The notes below the pieces were generated by a model that did not search any database, had not been told where the DNA came from, and was given only the letters and a program-made list of their open reading frames with translations. The position numbers and the translations under genes were made by a program. A stretch of 64,000 nucleotides of DNA, from contig NZ_JAPEMV010000002.1 in NCBI RefSeq assembly GCF_026342355.1, positions 868,001-932,000 of the forward strand, written 5' to 3'. The first letter of the stretch is position 1, and each line of letters begins with the position of its first letter. Origin of the DNA: Streptomyces sp. NBC_00249 (GTDB lineage Bacteria > Actinomycetota > Actinomycetes > Streptomycetales > Streptomycetaceae). Shown here in pieces: positions 1 to 8,525 of this stretch.

Positions 1-116
1 CCCCGCTGGGCAGCGGCGTGAACGGCAAGAAGATCGGCGAGGACGCCCAGTACGAGCTGCCGAACGGCAAGAAGGCCACGGTCAAGATCCTGGCCGTGAA
101 GCCCTTCACCGGCTGA
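1..116 (+). CDS. greA: Transcription elongation factor GreA, C-terminal end (partial)
   Basis: Only the last 37 codons are present, in the frame beginning at base 3. The tail contains PLGSGVNGKKIGED and ends KILAVKPFTG, which matches the C-terminal FKBP-like domain of GreA. GreA binds the RNA polymerase secondary channel and stimulates cleavage of backtracked transcripts. The rest of the gene lies to the left of the window. The identification rests on this short but very characteristic tail. Confidence 0.88.
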   Translation, partial: PLGSGVNGKKIGEDAQYELPNGKKATVKILAVKPFTG

Positions 117-139
117 CCCCACCCGTACGCGTACCCGTA

Positions 140-182
140 CGCGAGAGCCCCCGCCGGACCCGGTCCGGCGGGGGCTCTCGCG
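140..182. terminator. Terminator between greA and the ABC transporter
   Basis: A long GC-rich perfect hairpin (about 20 bp stem, tiny loop) lies between two convergent genes, so it can serve both strands. There is no U-tract, which is usual in streptomycetes. Confidence 0.8.
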
Positions 183-191
183 TTCCCGGGC

Positions 192-1043
192 TCAGACGGT
201 CGCCGAGCGGTACTTGCGCACGGCCAGGGTGCGGAACACCACGACGATCAGCAGCGACCAGAGGACCGACGCGGTCACCGGGTGCTCCATGGGCCAGGCG
301 TCCGACGGGGACACCCCCGGGTTGCCGAACAGCTCGCGGCACGCCTGCACCGTCGCGCTGAAGGGGTTCCACTCCGCGATGGGCTGGAGCCAGCCGGCCA
401 TGTTCTCGGTGGGTACGAAGGCGTTGGAGATGAACGTGACGGGGAACAGCCAGATCAGCCCGCCCGAGGTGGCGGCCTCCGGGGTGCGGACGGACAGCCC
501 GATCAGCGCCCCGATCCAGGAGAAGGCGTAGCCCAGCAGGAGGAGCAGGACGAAGCCGGCCAGCGCCTTGGGGACGCCCTCGTGGATGCGCCAGCCGACC
601 AGGAGCGCCACGATCGCCAGGACGACCATGGTCAGGGCGGTCTGTACGAGGTCCGCGAGGGTGCGGCCGGTGAGGACGGCGCCGCGGGCCATCGGCAGGG
701 AGCGGAACCGGTCGATCAGGCCCTTGTGCATGTCGTCCGCGATGCCCGCGCCCGCTCCGGCGGTGGCGAAGGTGACGGTCTGGGCGAAGATGCCGGCCAT
801 CAGGAAGTTCCGGTAGTCGCTGGCGCTGGTCGAGCCGCCGATCATCATCGAGCCGCCGAAGACGTAGCTGAACAGCACGACGAACATGATCGGCTGGATC
901 AGCCCGAAGATGACCATCTCGGGGATCCGGGACATCCGGATGAGGTTGCGCCTGGCGATGACCAGGGAGTCGGTGACGCTCTGGGCGATGCCGCCGCGCG
1001 GGCGGGGGGCGGCGTGTTCCGCGGTCTGCGAGGTGATGGTCAC
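192..1043 (-). CDS. ABC-2 type transporter permease (DrrB-like)
   Basis: This 283-residue integral membrane protein has about six hydrophobic segments and the pattern of the ABC-2/DrrB permease family, with a first membrane span near residue 45. It should form the membrane channel of an exporter powered by the adjacent ATPase. The GTG start at 1043 overlaps the ATPase stop by four bases (GTGA), showing translational coupling. Family members export hydrophobic compounds or antibiotics, but the substrate cannot be told from sequence. A longer upstream reading frame runs antisense to nothing and lacks a better start. Confidence 0.88.
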   Translation of the reverse strand: MTITSQTAEHAAPRPRGGIAQSVTDSLVIARRNLIRMSRIPEMVIFGLIQPIMFVVLFSYVFGGSMMIGGSTSASDYRNFLMAGIFAQTVTFATAGAGAGIADDMHKGLIDRFRSLPMARGAVLTGRTLADLVQTALTMVVLAIVALLVGWRIHEGVPKALAGFVLLLLLGYAFSWIGALIGLSVRTPEAATSGGLIWLFPVTFISNAFVPTENMAGWLQPIAEWNPFSATVQACRELFGNPGVSPSDAWPMEHPVTASVLWSLLIVVVFRTLAVRKYRSATV

Positions 1044-2008
1044 TTCGCCGCCTCCTCGTCCAGGGCCTTCTCGGCGGCGTGGCCGGTGAGGGAGATGAAC
1101 ACGTCGTCGAGGGTGGGGCGGCGCAGGGCGATGTCGTCGATCTCGATGCCCCGGCCGTCCAGTTCGCGGATGACCTCGGCGAGCAGCTTGGCGCCGCCCG
1201 TCACCGGGACGGTGAGCTTGCGCGTGTGCTCCTCGACGGCGGTCTCGCCCTTGCCGAAGCCGGCCAGGACGGCGCGGGCGGTGGGGATGTGGTCGCGTTC
1301 GTGGACGACGACCTCGACGCGTTCGCCGCCCGTACGGGCCTTGAGCTGGTCGGAGGTGCCGCGGGCGATGACCTTGCCCTGGTCGACGACGCAGATGTCG
1401 TGGGCGAGGCGGTCGGCCTCCTCCAGGTACTGGGTGGTGAGCAGCAGGGTGGTGCCGCCCGCGACGAGTTCCTCGATGACGTCCCACAGGGCCTGGCGGT
1501 TGCGGGGGTCGAGGCCGGTGGTGGGCTCGTCCATGAACATGACGGGCGGGCGGACGACGAGGGCGGCCGCGAGGTCGAGGCGCCTGCGCATGCCGCCGGA
1601 GTAGGTCTTGGCGGTGCGGTCGGCGGCGTCGGCGAGGTTGAAGCGTTCGAGGAGTTCGACGGCGCGGGCCTTGGCCGCCCTGGCGCCCATCTGGTAGAGC
1701 CGGCCGACCATCTGGAGGTTCTCGCGGCCGGTGAGGTACTCGTCGACGGCGGCGAACTGGCCGGAGAGGCCTATGGAGCGGCGGACTTCGTTGGGGTGCT
1801 TGAGGACGTCGATCCCGGCGACGACGGCCCTGCCGCTGTCGGGCTGGAGGAGGGTGGTCAGGACGCGGACTGTCGTGGTCTTTCCGGCGCCGTTGGGGCC
1901 GAGCAGGCCCAGCACGGTGCCTTCGGGGACATCGAGGTCCACGCCGTCCAGAGCCCGTACGTCACCGAAGGCCTTGACCAGGCCTTCGGCGTAGATGGCG
2001 CCTGGCAT
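1040..2008 (-). CDS. ABC transporter ATP-binding protein (DrrA-like)
   Basis: This 322-residue nucleotide-binding subunit has Walker A GPNGAGKT at 37-44, signature YSGGM at 136-140 and Walker B VMFMDE at 156-161. A C-terminal extension of about 90 residues is typical of the daunorubicin-resistance DrrA group. It should hydrolyse ATP to drive export through the permease encoded immediately downstream. A GGGAG ribosome site lies about 8 bases before the ATG at 2008. The two genes form an operon. The substrate is unknown. Confidence 0.92.
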   Translation of the reverse strand: MPGAIYAEGLVKAFGDVRALDGVDLDVPEGTVLGLLGPNGAGKTTTVRVLTTLLQPDSGRAVVAGIDVLKHPNEVRRSIGLSGQFAAVDEYLTGRENLQMVGRLYQMGARAAKARAVELLERFNLADAADRTAKTYSGGMRRRLDLAAALVVRPPVMFMDEPTTGLDPRNRQALWDVIEELVAGGTTLLLTTQYLEEADRLAHDICVVDQGKVIARGTSDQLKARTGGERVEVVVHERDHIPTARAVLAGFGKGETAVEEHTRKLTVPVTGGAKLLAEVIRELDGRGIEIDDIALRRPTLDDVFISLTGHAAEKALDEEAAK

Positions 2009-2170
2009 AAGGATGCTCCCAGTGCGAATCGAAAAACGCCTGAATGGGGATGTTCCTCCGCAAATCCTAGGTGCGGCGGGCAGGCCGCGCCCGGTGCTCC
2101 GGCACCCTAACGCGTCATATCGCGTCGCGCCACGGGTTTGTTTGTCCGGGGTGTCACCCGTGGGGTGTCC

Positions 2171-3403
2171 TCAGCTCATGACCCGGTAGCCCGCGGCGTG
2201 CAGGGAGCGCGCGACCTGCGCGCAGTGCTCCGGCCCCTTCGTCTCCAGGTGCAGCTCCACCTCGACCTCGGTGAGCCCCAGGCGCGGGTCGGTGCGTACG
2301 TGGCTGACGTCCTGCACGTTCGCGTCGACCGTCGACAGCACCCCCAGCAGCCCGGCCAGGGCGCCCGGCCGGTCGGTGACGCGCAGCCGCAGCGACAGGT
2401 AGCGGCCGGCCGCCGCCATGCCGTGCCGCAGGATCCGCTGGAGCAGCAGCGGGTCGACGTTCCCGCCGGACAGGACGGCGACCACCGGGCCGCCGCCGTA
2501 CAGTTCGGGCTCGCTGAGCAGGGCCGCGACGGGGCTGCACCCGGCCGGCTCGACGACCAGCTTGGCCCGCTCCAGGCAGAGCAGCAGGGCGGAGGACAGG
2601 GCGTCCTCCGACACCGTCCGTACGTCGTCCAGCAGCTCGGCGATGATCGTGAAGGGCACGTCGCCGGGGCGGCCGACCTTGATGCCGTCCGCCATCGTCG
2701 TCGGGTTCTCGATCGACACCGGGTGCCCGACCTTCAGCGAGGGCGGGTACGCGGCCGCGCCCGCCGCCTGCACGCCCACGACCCGTACGTCCGGCCGCAG
2801 CGCCTTCACCGCGACGGCGACCCCGGCGGCGAGCCCGCCGCCGCCGATGCCGACGAGGATCGTGCGGACCTCGGGGCACTGCTCCAGGATCTCCAGGCCC
2901 ACCGTGCCCTGCCCGGCGATGATGTCGCGGTGGTCGAAGGGGTGGATGAACACCGCGCCGGTCCGGTCGGCGTACTCCTGGGCGGCCGCCAGGGTCTCGT
3001 CGACGACCTGCCCGTGCAGGCGCACCTCCGCGCCGTACTCCTGGGTCGCGGCCACCTTGGGCAGCGGGGCCCCGACCGGCATGAACACGGTGGAGCGGAC
3101 CCCCAGCAGGGAGGAGGCCAGGGCCACGCCCTGCGCGTGGTTGCCGGCGCTGGCGGCGACGACGCCCGCCGCGCGCTGCTCGGGGCGCAGGCCCGCGATG
3201 CGCACGTAGGCCCCGCGCAGCTTGAAGGAGCCGGTGCGCTGGAGGTTCTCGCACTTGAGGTGGACCGGAGAGCCGGTCAGGGCCGTCAGGTGCCTGCTGC
3301 CCTCCATCGCGGTCACCCGGGACACCCCCGACAGCATCTTCTGGGCCCCCCGCACGTCGTCGAGGATGACCTGCGGTACGGGCGTGGGCACGCGGTAGTT
3401 CAT
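2171..3403 (-). CDS. ilvA: Threonine ammonia-lyase (threonine dehydratase)
   Basis: This PLP enzyme of 410 residues deaminates threonine to 2-oxobutanoate. The PLP lysine is K61 in RTGSFKLRGAY, and the glycine-rich phosphate loop GIGGGG follows in the middle of the protein. The last 80 residues form an ACT-like domain, the short-type architecture. The first step of isoleucine synthesis and threonine catabolism are both possible roles. The start at MNYRVPT is preferred over an upstream GTG because homologous sequence begins there. It is transcribed divergently from a MarR gene. Confidence 0.9.
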   Translation of the reverse strand: MNYRVPTPVPQVILDDVRGAQKMLSGVSRVTAMEGSRHLTALTGSPVHLKCENLQRTGSFKLRGAYVRIAGLRPEQRAAGVVAASAGNHAQGVALASSLLGVRSTVFMPVGAPLPKVAATQEYGAEVRLHGQVVDETLAAAQEYADRTGAVFIHPFDHRDIIAGQGTVGLEILEQCPEVRTILVGIGGGGLAAGVAVAVKALRPDVRVVGVQAAGAAAYPPSLKVGHPVSIENPTTMADGIKVGRPGDVPFTIIAELLDDVRTVSEDALSSALLLCLERAKLVVEPAGCSPVAALLSEPELYGGGPVVAVLSGGNVDPLLLQRILRHGMAAAGRYLSLRLRVTDRPGALAGLLGVLSTVDANVQDVSHVRTDPRLGLTEVEVELHLETKGPEHCAQVARSLHAAGYRVMS

Positions 3404-3585
3404 GCGGCCAGTCTGGCAGCCTGCGGCGATCACGGCTCATGGGCGAAATCACGCCATCCGGGACAGCCCCGGGGCGGCCCCGGCCACGGGCCGTATCAGT
3501 TGTCAAACACGGCGTACGTGCCGCCGTACGGCCGCGTACTCTGTCCCCCATCCTTGTCGGCCCCATGCGAAGAGAGCCCACGGCC

Positions 3586-4107
3586 ATGCCCTCCATCCCG
3601 GCCAGTTCCGACCTGCCCGCAGCGGCCGAAGCGCCCGCCGGATCCGGTCTCCTCGACGCGCTCCAGCACCAGGTGGCCGTCTTCGCCCGCCGCGCCGAGC
3701 AGACCCGCCTGGGGGGTGTCGGCCAGGCCCGCAACTCGATGGACCGCGCCGCCTACCTGCTGCTGAACCGGCTCGACCTGGAAGGCCCGATGGGTGTGAA
3801 GGCCCTCGCCGGCGGGATGGGCATCGACTCCTCCACCGTCACCCGGCAGGTCGCCCCGCTCGTCGACGCCGGCCTGGTCAAGCGCACCTCGCACCCCGAG
3901 GACGGCCGGGCCGTGGTCCTCGCCCTGTCCCCGCGCGGGCTGGCCCGCCTGGAGGAGGTCCGCTCCTCGCGCCGCGAGCTGATGGCCCGGGTGACGGAGG
4001 GCTGGGACGAGCCGGAGCGCGAGGCGTTCACCACCCTGCTGACCCGGTTCAACCTCTCGCTGTCGGAGCTGATGGCGGCCGCCTCCGAGGGCGGCCCCGC
4101 CTCCTGA
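3586..4107 (+). CDS. MarR family transcriptional regulator
   Basis: This 173-residue winged-helix regulator has the MarR recognition helix and wing visible as MGIDSSTVTRQVAPLVDAGL followed by the basic wing HPEDGRA. The ATG at 3586 is preceded by AGAGAG at proper spacing; an in-frame ATG at 3565 lacks a ribosome site. The divergent neighbour is ilvA. The intergenic region carries repeated GTAC-centred motifs that could include an operator, but no clear palindrome was settled. Ligand and targets are unknown. Confidence 0.85.
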   Translation: MPSIPASSDLPAAAEAPAGSGLLDALQHQVAVFARRAEQTRLGGVGQARNSMDRAAYLLLNRLDLEGPMGVKALAGGMGIDSSTVTRQVAPLVDAGLVKRTSHPEDGRAVVLALSPRGLARLEEVRSSRRELMARVTEGWDEPEREAFTTLLTRFNLSLSELMAAASEGGPAS

Positions 4108-4179
4108 CCGACCCGGCCCCTCCCGCGCCGATCCCGCCGTGTCCGACCCCTTGACCCAGGTGGTGCCACCGGCCCCACC

Positions 4180-4647
4180 ATGTGTGCTGTGGACCGGCGT
4201 TCGGGGCGCGACCCGGAATTCGAGGCCTTCGTCGCGGGTGCGGCGGGGCGGCTGCTGCATGTCGCCGTCCTGCTGACGGCCGAGCCCGCCGAGGCGGCGC
4301 CCGCCGCCCGCCGGATCCTGGCGGGCGCGCTGGCCCGTACGTACGCGCACTGGGAGCGGCTGCGCGGGGACGACCCGTACGACCACACCCGCCAGGAGCT
4401 GTGCGCCGCCTACGCCCGGAGCGCGCGGCGGCTGCCCGCCGGTACGGGGGTGCTGGCGCGGCTGAACCCGCTGGAGCGGCTCGTCCTGGTCATGCGGATC
4501 TACGAGGGCGTCGCCGAGGAGGTCACGGCCGCCCAGCTGGGGTTGCCGCCGGAGCGGGTCGAGGCCGTGTGCAACCGGGCGGTGGCCACGATGCGCGCCC
4601 CGGAACCCGGCTCCGCTCCGGCAGAGGGTGCGCGGGGTGCCGCATGA
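4180..4647 (+). CDS. Degenerate sigma-70-like protein (region 4 only)
   Basis: This 155-residue protein resembles the C-terminal half of SigE-type ECF sigma factors. A region-4-like segment runs from LNPLERLVLVMRIYEG (about residue 94) through a helix-turn-helix to about 140. The N-terminal half has no convincing region 2, so promoter melting is unlikely. Its stop overlaps the ATG of a small membrane protein (ATGA). That coupling resembles sigma/anti-sigma pairs, so it may be a regulator derived from a sigma factor. The function is inferred only. Confidence 0.6.
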   Translation: MCAVDRRSGRDPEFEAFVAGAAGRLLHVAVLLTAEPAEAAPAARRILAGALARTYAHWERLRGDDPYDHTRQELCAAYARSARRLPAGTGVLARLNPLERLVLVMRIYEGVAEEVTAAQLGLPPERVEAVCNRAVATMRAPEPGSAPAEGARGAA

Positions 4648-4895
4648 GCGCCTACGGACGTAAGGAAGCCCAGGTCAGACAGTTGCTGGAGGGTCCGCAC
4701 CCGGCGGTCCCGGCCGGGCTCGCGGCGAGCGCCGCGCACCACGGCAAGCGGCTGCTGCGCCGCCGCCGGGCGCTGCGCCGCTTCGGCTGGTGCGTGCTGT
4801 GGGCGGCGGCGGTGGCCTTCACGGTGTGGGCCGTGCTGACGCAGCCGTGGGTCACGCCGCCGAGCGACGTCTCCCCGCCCCTGGAGGGCTGGTAG
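4644..4895 (+). CDS. Small single-span membrane protein coupled to the sigma-like gene
   Basis: This 83-residue protein has a basic N-terminal half, then one hydrophobic span at about residues 50-68 (WCVLWAAAVAFTVWAVL) and a short proline-rich outer tail. It starts inside the stop of the sigma-like gene. The topology fits a minimal anti-sigma or membrane tether with a cytoplasmic N-terminus, but no known anti-sigma zinc motif is present. No family is recognised. Confidence 0.6.
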   Translation: MSAYGRKEAQVRQLLEGPHPAVPAGLAASAAHHGKRLLRRRRALRRFGWCVLWAAAVAFTVWAVLTQPWVTPPSDVSPPLEGW

Positions 4896-4927
4896 GCCGG
4901 TCTCCAGGGGCCGGGCGCGGCGGGGTT

Positions 4928-6085
4928 CTAGCCCAGGGCCTGGGTGAGGTCCGCGATGAGGTCGTCGGCGTTCTCGATGCCGACGGAGACGCGGATCAGG
5001 TCCGCCGGGACCTCCAGGGCCGAGCCGGCCACCGAGGCGTGGGTCATGCGGCCCGGGTGCTCGATGAGGGACTCGACGCCGCCGAGGGACTCGGCGAGCG
5101 TGAAGATCTTCGTACGGCCGCAGACCGCGACGGCCTCGTCCTCGCCGCCGGCGACCTGGAAGGAGATCATGCCGCCGAAGTTGCGCATCTGCTTGGCGGC
5201 GACCTCGTGGCCCGGGTGCTCGGGCAGGCCCGGGTAGAGGACCTTGGTGACCTTCGGGTGGCGCTTGAGCACCTCGACGATCTTCGTGGCGTTCTCCGCG
5301 TGCCGGTCCATGCGCACCGCGAGGGTCTTGATGCCGCGCAGGACGACCCAGGAGTCGAAGGGGCCGGCGACGGCGCCCATCGCGTTCTGGTGGTAGGCCA
5401 GCTCCTCGCCGAGCGCCTCGTCGGCGGTGACCAGGGCGCCGCCGACGACGTCGGAGTGGCCGCCCATGTACTTGGTCAGGGAGTGCACGACCACGTCGGC
5501 GCCGAGCGCCAGGGGCTGCTGGAGGTAGGGGGACGCGAAGGTGTTGTCGACGACCAGCTTGGCGCCGGCGGTGCGCGCGATGTCGGCGACCACCGCGATG
5601 TCGGTGATGCCGAGGAGCGGGTTCGAGGGGGTCTCGACCCAGATCAGCTTGGTCTTCGGGGTGAGGGCCGCGCGGACGGAGGCCGCGTCGGAGGTGTCGG
5701 CCACCGACCACTCCACGCCCCAGCGGGAGACGACCTTCGCGAAGAGGCGGAAGGTGCCGCCGTAGGCGTCGTTGGGGATGACCACGTGGTCGCCCGGGGA
5801 CAGCAGCGTGCGCAGCAGGCAGTCCTCGGCGGCGAGCCCGGACGCGAAGGCGAGGCCGCGCCGGCCGCCCTCCAGCGCCGCGAGGTTCTCCTCCAGCGCG
5901 GTGCGCGTGGGGTTGCCGCTGCGGCTGTACTCGTAGCCGCCGCGCAGTCCGCCCACGCCGTCCTGCTTGTACGTGGACACCTGGTAGATCGGGGGGACGA
6001 CCGCACCGGTCTGCGGGTCCGCCGTGTTGCCCGCGTGGATCGCGCGGGTCTCGAAGCTCTGGTGCTCGTGGCTGTCGTCGCTCAT
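4928..6085 (-). CDS. metB: Cystathionine gamma-synthase
   Basis: This 385-residue Cys/Met-metabolism PLP enzyme has its PLP lysine at K205 in HSLTKYMGGH and the usual YSRSGNPT substrate-binding segment near residue 54. It condenses an O-acylhomoserine with cysteine to cystathionine in methionine synthesis. Members of this fold also include gamma-lyases, and actinobacterial proteins can have both activities, so directionality is not certain. It is convergent with the sigma-like pair and divergent from the gene at 6205. Confidence 0.88.
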   Translation of the reverse strand: MSDDSHEHQSFETRAIHAGNTADPQTGAVVPPIYQVSTYKQDGVGGLRGGYEYSRSGNPTRTALEENLAALEGGRRGLAFASGLAAEDCLLRTLLSPGDHVVIPNDAYGGTFRLFAKVVSRWGVEWSVADTSDAASVRAALTPKTKLIWVETPSNPLLGITDIAVVADIARTAGAKLVVDNTFASPYLQQPLALGADVVVHSLTKYMGGHSDVVGGALVTADEALGEELAYHQNAMGAVAGPFDSWVVLRGIKTLAVRMDRHAENATKIVEVLKRHPKVTKVLYPGLPEHPGHEVAAKQMRNFGGMISFQVAGGEDEAVAVCGRTKIFTLAESLGGVESLIEHPGRMTHASVAGSALEVPADLIRVSVGIENADDLIADLTQALG

Positions 6086-6204
6086 GGGCCGATGCTATGC
6101 CCCGTCAGAGCCGTGGTCCTCTCCTGGCCGTACGGGGCCCGCGACCAGGGACGGCCCAGGGGTGCATTGGCCTTTCCCCCGCCGCGTCTGGTTCGCTGGG
6201 AGGT

Positions 6205-7323
6205 ATGGAAATTCTTGTGGTCCTGACGGGGTCCGCGATTCTCGCGGCCGTGCTCGTCTCGTACATACGGGCCAGGCGGGGCGGCGCCGACGGCGGCATC
6301 CGCCGGGCCGCGCCGGGCAGCCCCGACGCCGCGGACCCCGCGAACTACGGGTTCGTCCGCGAGGAGCAGCTCGACGTCCGGCTGCCGGGGCCCGACCAGG
6401 ACCTGCTGGACGCGCTCGGCAACGTCCAGCGCAGCGGGCAGTGGCAGGCGGCGTCAGGGCTGCTCGCCGGGACCCCGAAGGAGGGCGAGCAGCGCTGGCA
6501 GCGGGTGCAGTCCTTCGGCGGGGCGGCGGCGCTGGAGCTGGCGGCGCAGCCCGGGGCGGGCGCGCCCTGGCTGAAGGCCTGGCGGCTGGAGGCGGGGAAG
6601 GACGCGGGCGGCGCCCAGGTGCACGCGGAGCTGCTGGTGCAGCAGGCGTGGCGGGCCTCGGGCGGGGTCGGCTCGGCCGACCACCGGATCATGCTGGAGG
6701 AGGCGCGGGAGTCCTGCCGCAGGGCGGCGCTGCTGGCGCCGGGCGACCCGGTGCCGTTCATCACGGAACTGGCCATCGCGCGGGCGCTGCACTACCCGGA
6801 GGCGGAGTTCGACGCACTGTGGGCGAAGGTCATGGACCTGGCCCCGCAGCACATGGGCGCGCACCTGGCGGCCCTGCAGTACTGGTGCGAGAAGTGGCAC
6901 GGCTCCCGGGAGAAGGCCGACGCCTTCGCGCACGCGGCGGCGGCCCGCGCCCCGCAGGGTTCGCTGCTGGCGGCGCTGCCGCTGTTCGCGGTGCACGAGC
7001 ACCTGCCCGAGGTGAACCTCGTCAACAGCTTCTGGCAGAGCGCCGTGGTCACGCGGGCCGTGGAGGGCGCCCTGTTCGCGGTGCACCAGGCGCGGGCGGA
7101 CGACCCGATGCTGGCGCACGTACGGCACATGCTGCTGGCGTTCCTGGTGAACATGGAGCGCTGGGCGGAGGCCGTCGAGCAGGTGCGGCACGTCGACGGG
7201 TACGTGGGCGCCCTGCCGTGGTCGGCGAACACGGAACCGGCGGCGACGTACGCGGTGTACCGGGCGCTGGCCGTGGCCGGGTACGAGGCGAACGGCGGCT
7301 CCCCGGCGACGCTGCCGCGCTGA
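6205..7323 (+). CDS. Uncharacterised protein, paralogue 1 of 3 (N-terminal membrane anchor)
   Basis: This 372-residue protein begins with one hydrophobic segment (residues 1-20) followed by RARR, so it is probably membrane-anchored with the bulk in the cytoplasm. The body is helical and alanine-rich, TPR-like, with signature QYWCEKWHG from residue 225 and a C-terminal HVDGYVGALPWS. Both signatures recur in the genes at 7454 and 10124. It may belong to the DUF4034 group, but that is from memory. A GGAGG lies unusually close (1-2 bases) to the ATG, so the true start could be slightly downstream. Function unknown. Confidence 0.7.
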   Translation: MEILVVLTGSAILAAVLVSYIRARRGGADGGIRRAAPGSPDAADPANYGFVREEQLDVRLPGPDQDLLDALGNVQRSGQWQAASGLLAGTPKEGEQRWQRVQSFGGAAALELAAQPGAGAPWLKAWRLEAGKDAGGAQVHAELLVQQAWRASGGVGSADHRIMLEEARESCRRAALLAPGDPVPFITELAIARALHYPEAEFDALWAKVMDLAPQHMGAHLAALQYWCEKWHGSREKADAFAHAAAARAPQGSLLAALPLFAVHEHLPEVNLVNSFWQSAVVTRAVEGALFAVHQARADDPMLAHVRHMLLAFLVNMERWAEAVEQVRHVDGYVGALPWSANTEPAATYAVYRALAVAGYEANGGSPATLPR

Positions 7324-7453
7324 CGCGGCGGGGGCGGGGGCGGGGGCCGGGGCCGTCCTGGACCCCGCCCCACCCCGTTCCACCCCGTTCCGCCCCCAGA
7401 AGCTCTGGCCAATAAAGTTGCTGTAAGTGACGCTCAGGGCGCATGATCCGCCC

Positions 7454-8482
7454 GTGATCCTCAACCGTCCCGCCCGCGCGCTCGCCAACCGCTGGGCCCG
7501 CACGCGCTTCGACCCCGCCGCCTTCGGGCTCGTCCCCCGCGAGCGGCTCGACCCCCGCGCCGCCGGCCCGGAGACCGACCCCGCCCGGCGCGCCGAACGC
7601 CGCCGGGTCGCCGAGGCCGCCCACGAGGGCGAGTGGCGCACCGTCGCCGCCCACGTCCGCGCGGCCGGGGCCGACTGGGACGAGCGCTGGACCCGCCTGG
7701 AGATGCTGATCCACGTCGCCGAGGGCGACGACCGCTGGCTCACCGACTGGCGCACCGCGGAGCCCGCCGACGGGGACGCCGGCACGGTGTACGCGTACCT
7801 GCTGGTCAGGCGGGCGTGGGCGGTGCGCGGTGCGGCGTACGCGCGGGACGTGCCCGAGCAGGACATGCGGCAGTTCCAGGCGCAGCTGCCGGCCGCGATG
7901 GCCGCCGCGCAGCGCGCCGCCGACCTGGCCCCCGGGGACCCGGGCCCCTGGGTCGTCATGATCACGGCCGCGCGGGCCATGTCGTACACGCACAGCCAGT
8001 TCTCCGACCTGTGGCGCAACCTCCTGCACCGCGCCCCGCACCACGCCGCCGCGCACTGGCAGGCCCTGCAGTACTGGTGCGCCAAGTGGCACGGCACCGA
8101 GGAGCTGATGCTCGACTTCGCCGAGCTCACCGTGGCCGGCGCCCCGCCCGGGAGCATCCTGCCCGGGGTCTACCTGCACGCGCTGGACGAGCTGCGGATG
8201 CCGCTGCGCGGCGCCCGCTCCGCGCAGCGCCGCGCCGTCCTCACGGACGTCGCCGCCCGGCTGGAGACCGTACCGGCGGGCCACGAGGACCTCCCGGCGC
8301 TGCGCCACCGGCTCGCGCGACGCCTCCTCGAGGCCGGGCTGCACGAGGCCTCGCTCGAACAGTTCCGGCGGATCGGCCCGTACTGCGGCGCCGCGCCCTG
8401 GCGGGACGATCCGGCCGGTCCGGCCGTCGCCTTCGACCTCGCCCGCGGCCGCGCCGCCCACGGGGCCCGCAAGAACCGCTGA
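7454..8482 (+). CDS. Uncharacterised protein, paralogue 2 of 3 (no membrane anchor)
   Basis: This roughly 342-residue soluble protein is related to the genes at 6205 and 10124. It shares FGLVPRERLD near the N-terminus, QYWCAKWHG in the middle and RIGPYCGAAPW near the end. It lacks the N-terminal hydrophobic segment of the other two. Neither the GTG at 7454 nor the in-frame GTG at 7427 has a good ribosome site; 7454 is chosen because paralogue homology begins just after it. A GC-rich stretch with the direct repeat ACCCCGTTCC (two copies near 7372-7391) precedes it. Function unknown. Confidence 0.65.
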   Translation: MILNRPARALANRWARTRFDPAAFGLVPRERLDPRAAGPETDPARRAERRRVAEAAHEGEWRTVAAHVRAAGADWDERWTRLEMLIHVAEGDDRWLTDWRTAEPADGDAGTVYAYLLVRRAWAVRGAAYARDVPEQDMRQFQAQLPAAMAAAQRAADLAPGDPGPWVVMITAARAMSYTHSQFSDLWRNLLHRAPHHAAAHWQALQYWCAKWHGTEELMLDFAELTVAGAPPGSILPGVYLHALDELRMPLRGARSAQRRAVLTDVAARLETVPAGHEDLPALRHRLARRLLEAGLHEASLEQFRRIGPYCGAAPWRDDPAGPAVAFDLARGRAAHGARKNR

Positions 8483-8525
8483 ACCTCCCGTACCGCCTTC
8501 TCCGTCCCCTGGGAGATCCGTCCTG

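Noticed and set aside
3510..3541. GTAC-containing repeats between ilvA and MarR as an operator
   Set aside because: Spacing is irregular and GTAC is a common tetramer here; not strong enough for a feature.
2154..3734. Long frames opposite ilvA and other genes
   Set aside because: High-GC DNA gives long antisense frames; their products are Arg/Pro/Gly-rich without motifs.
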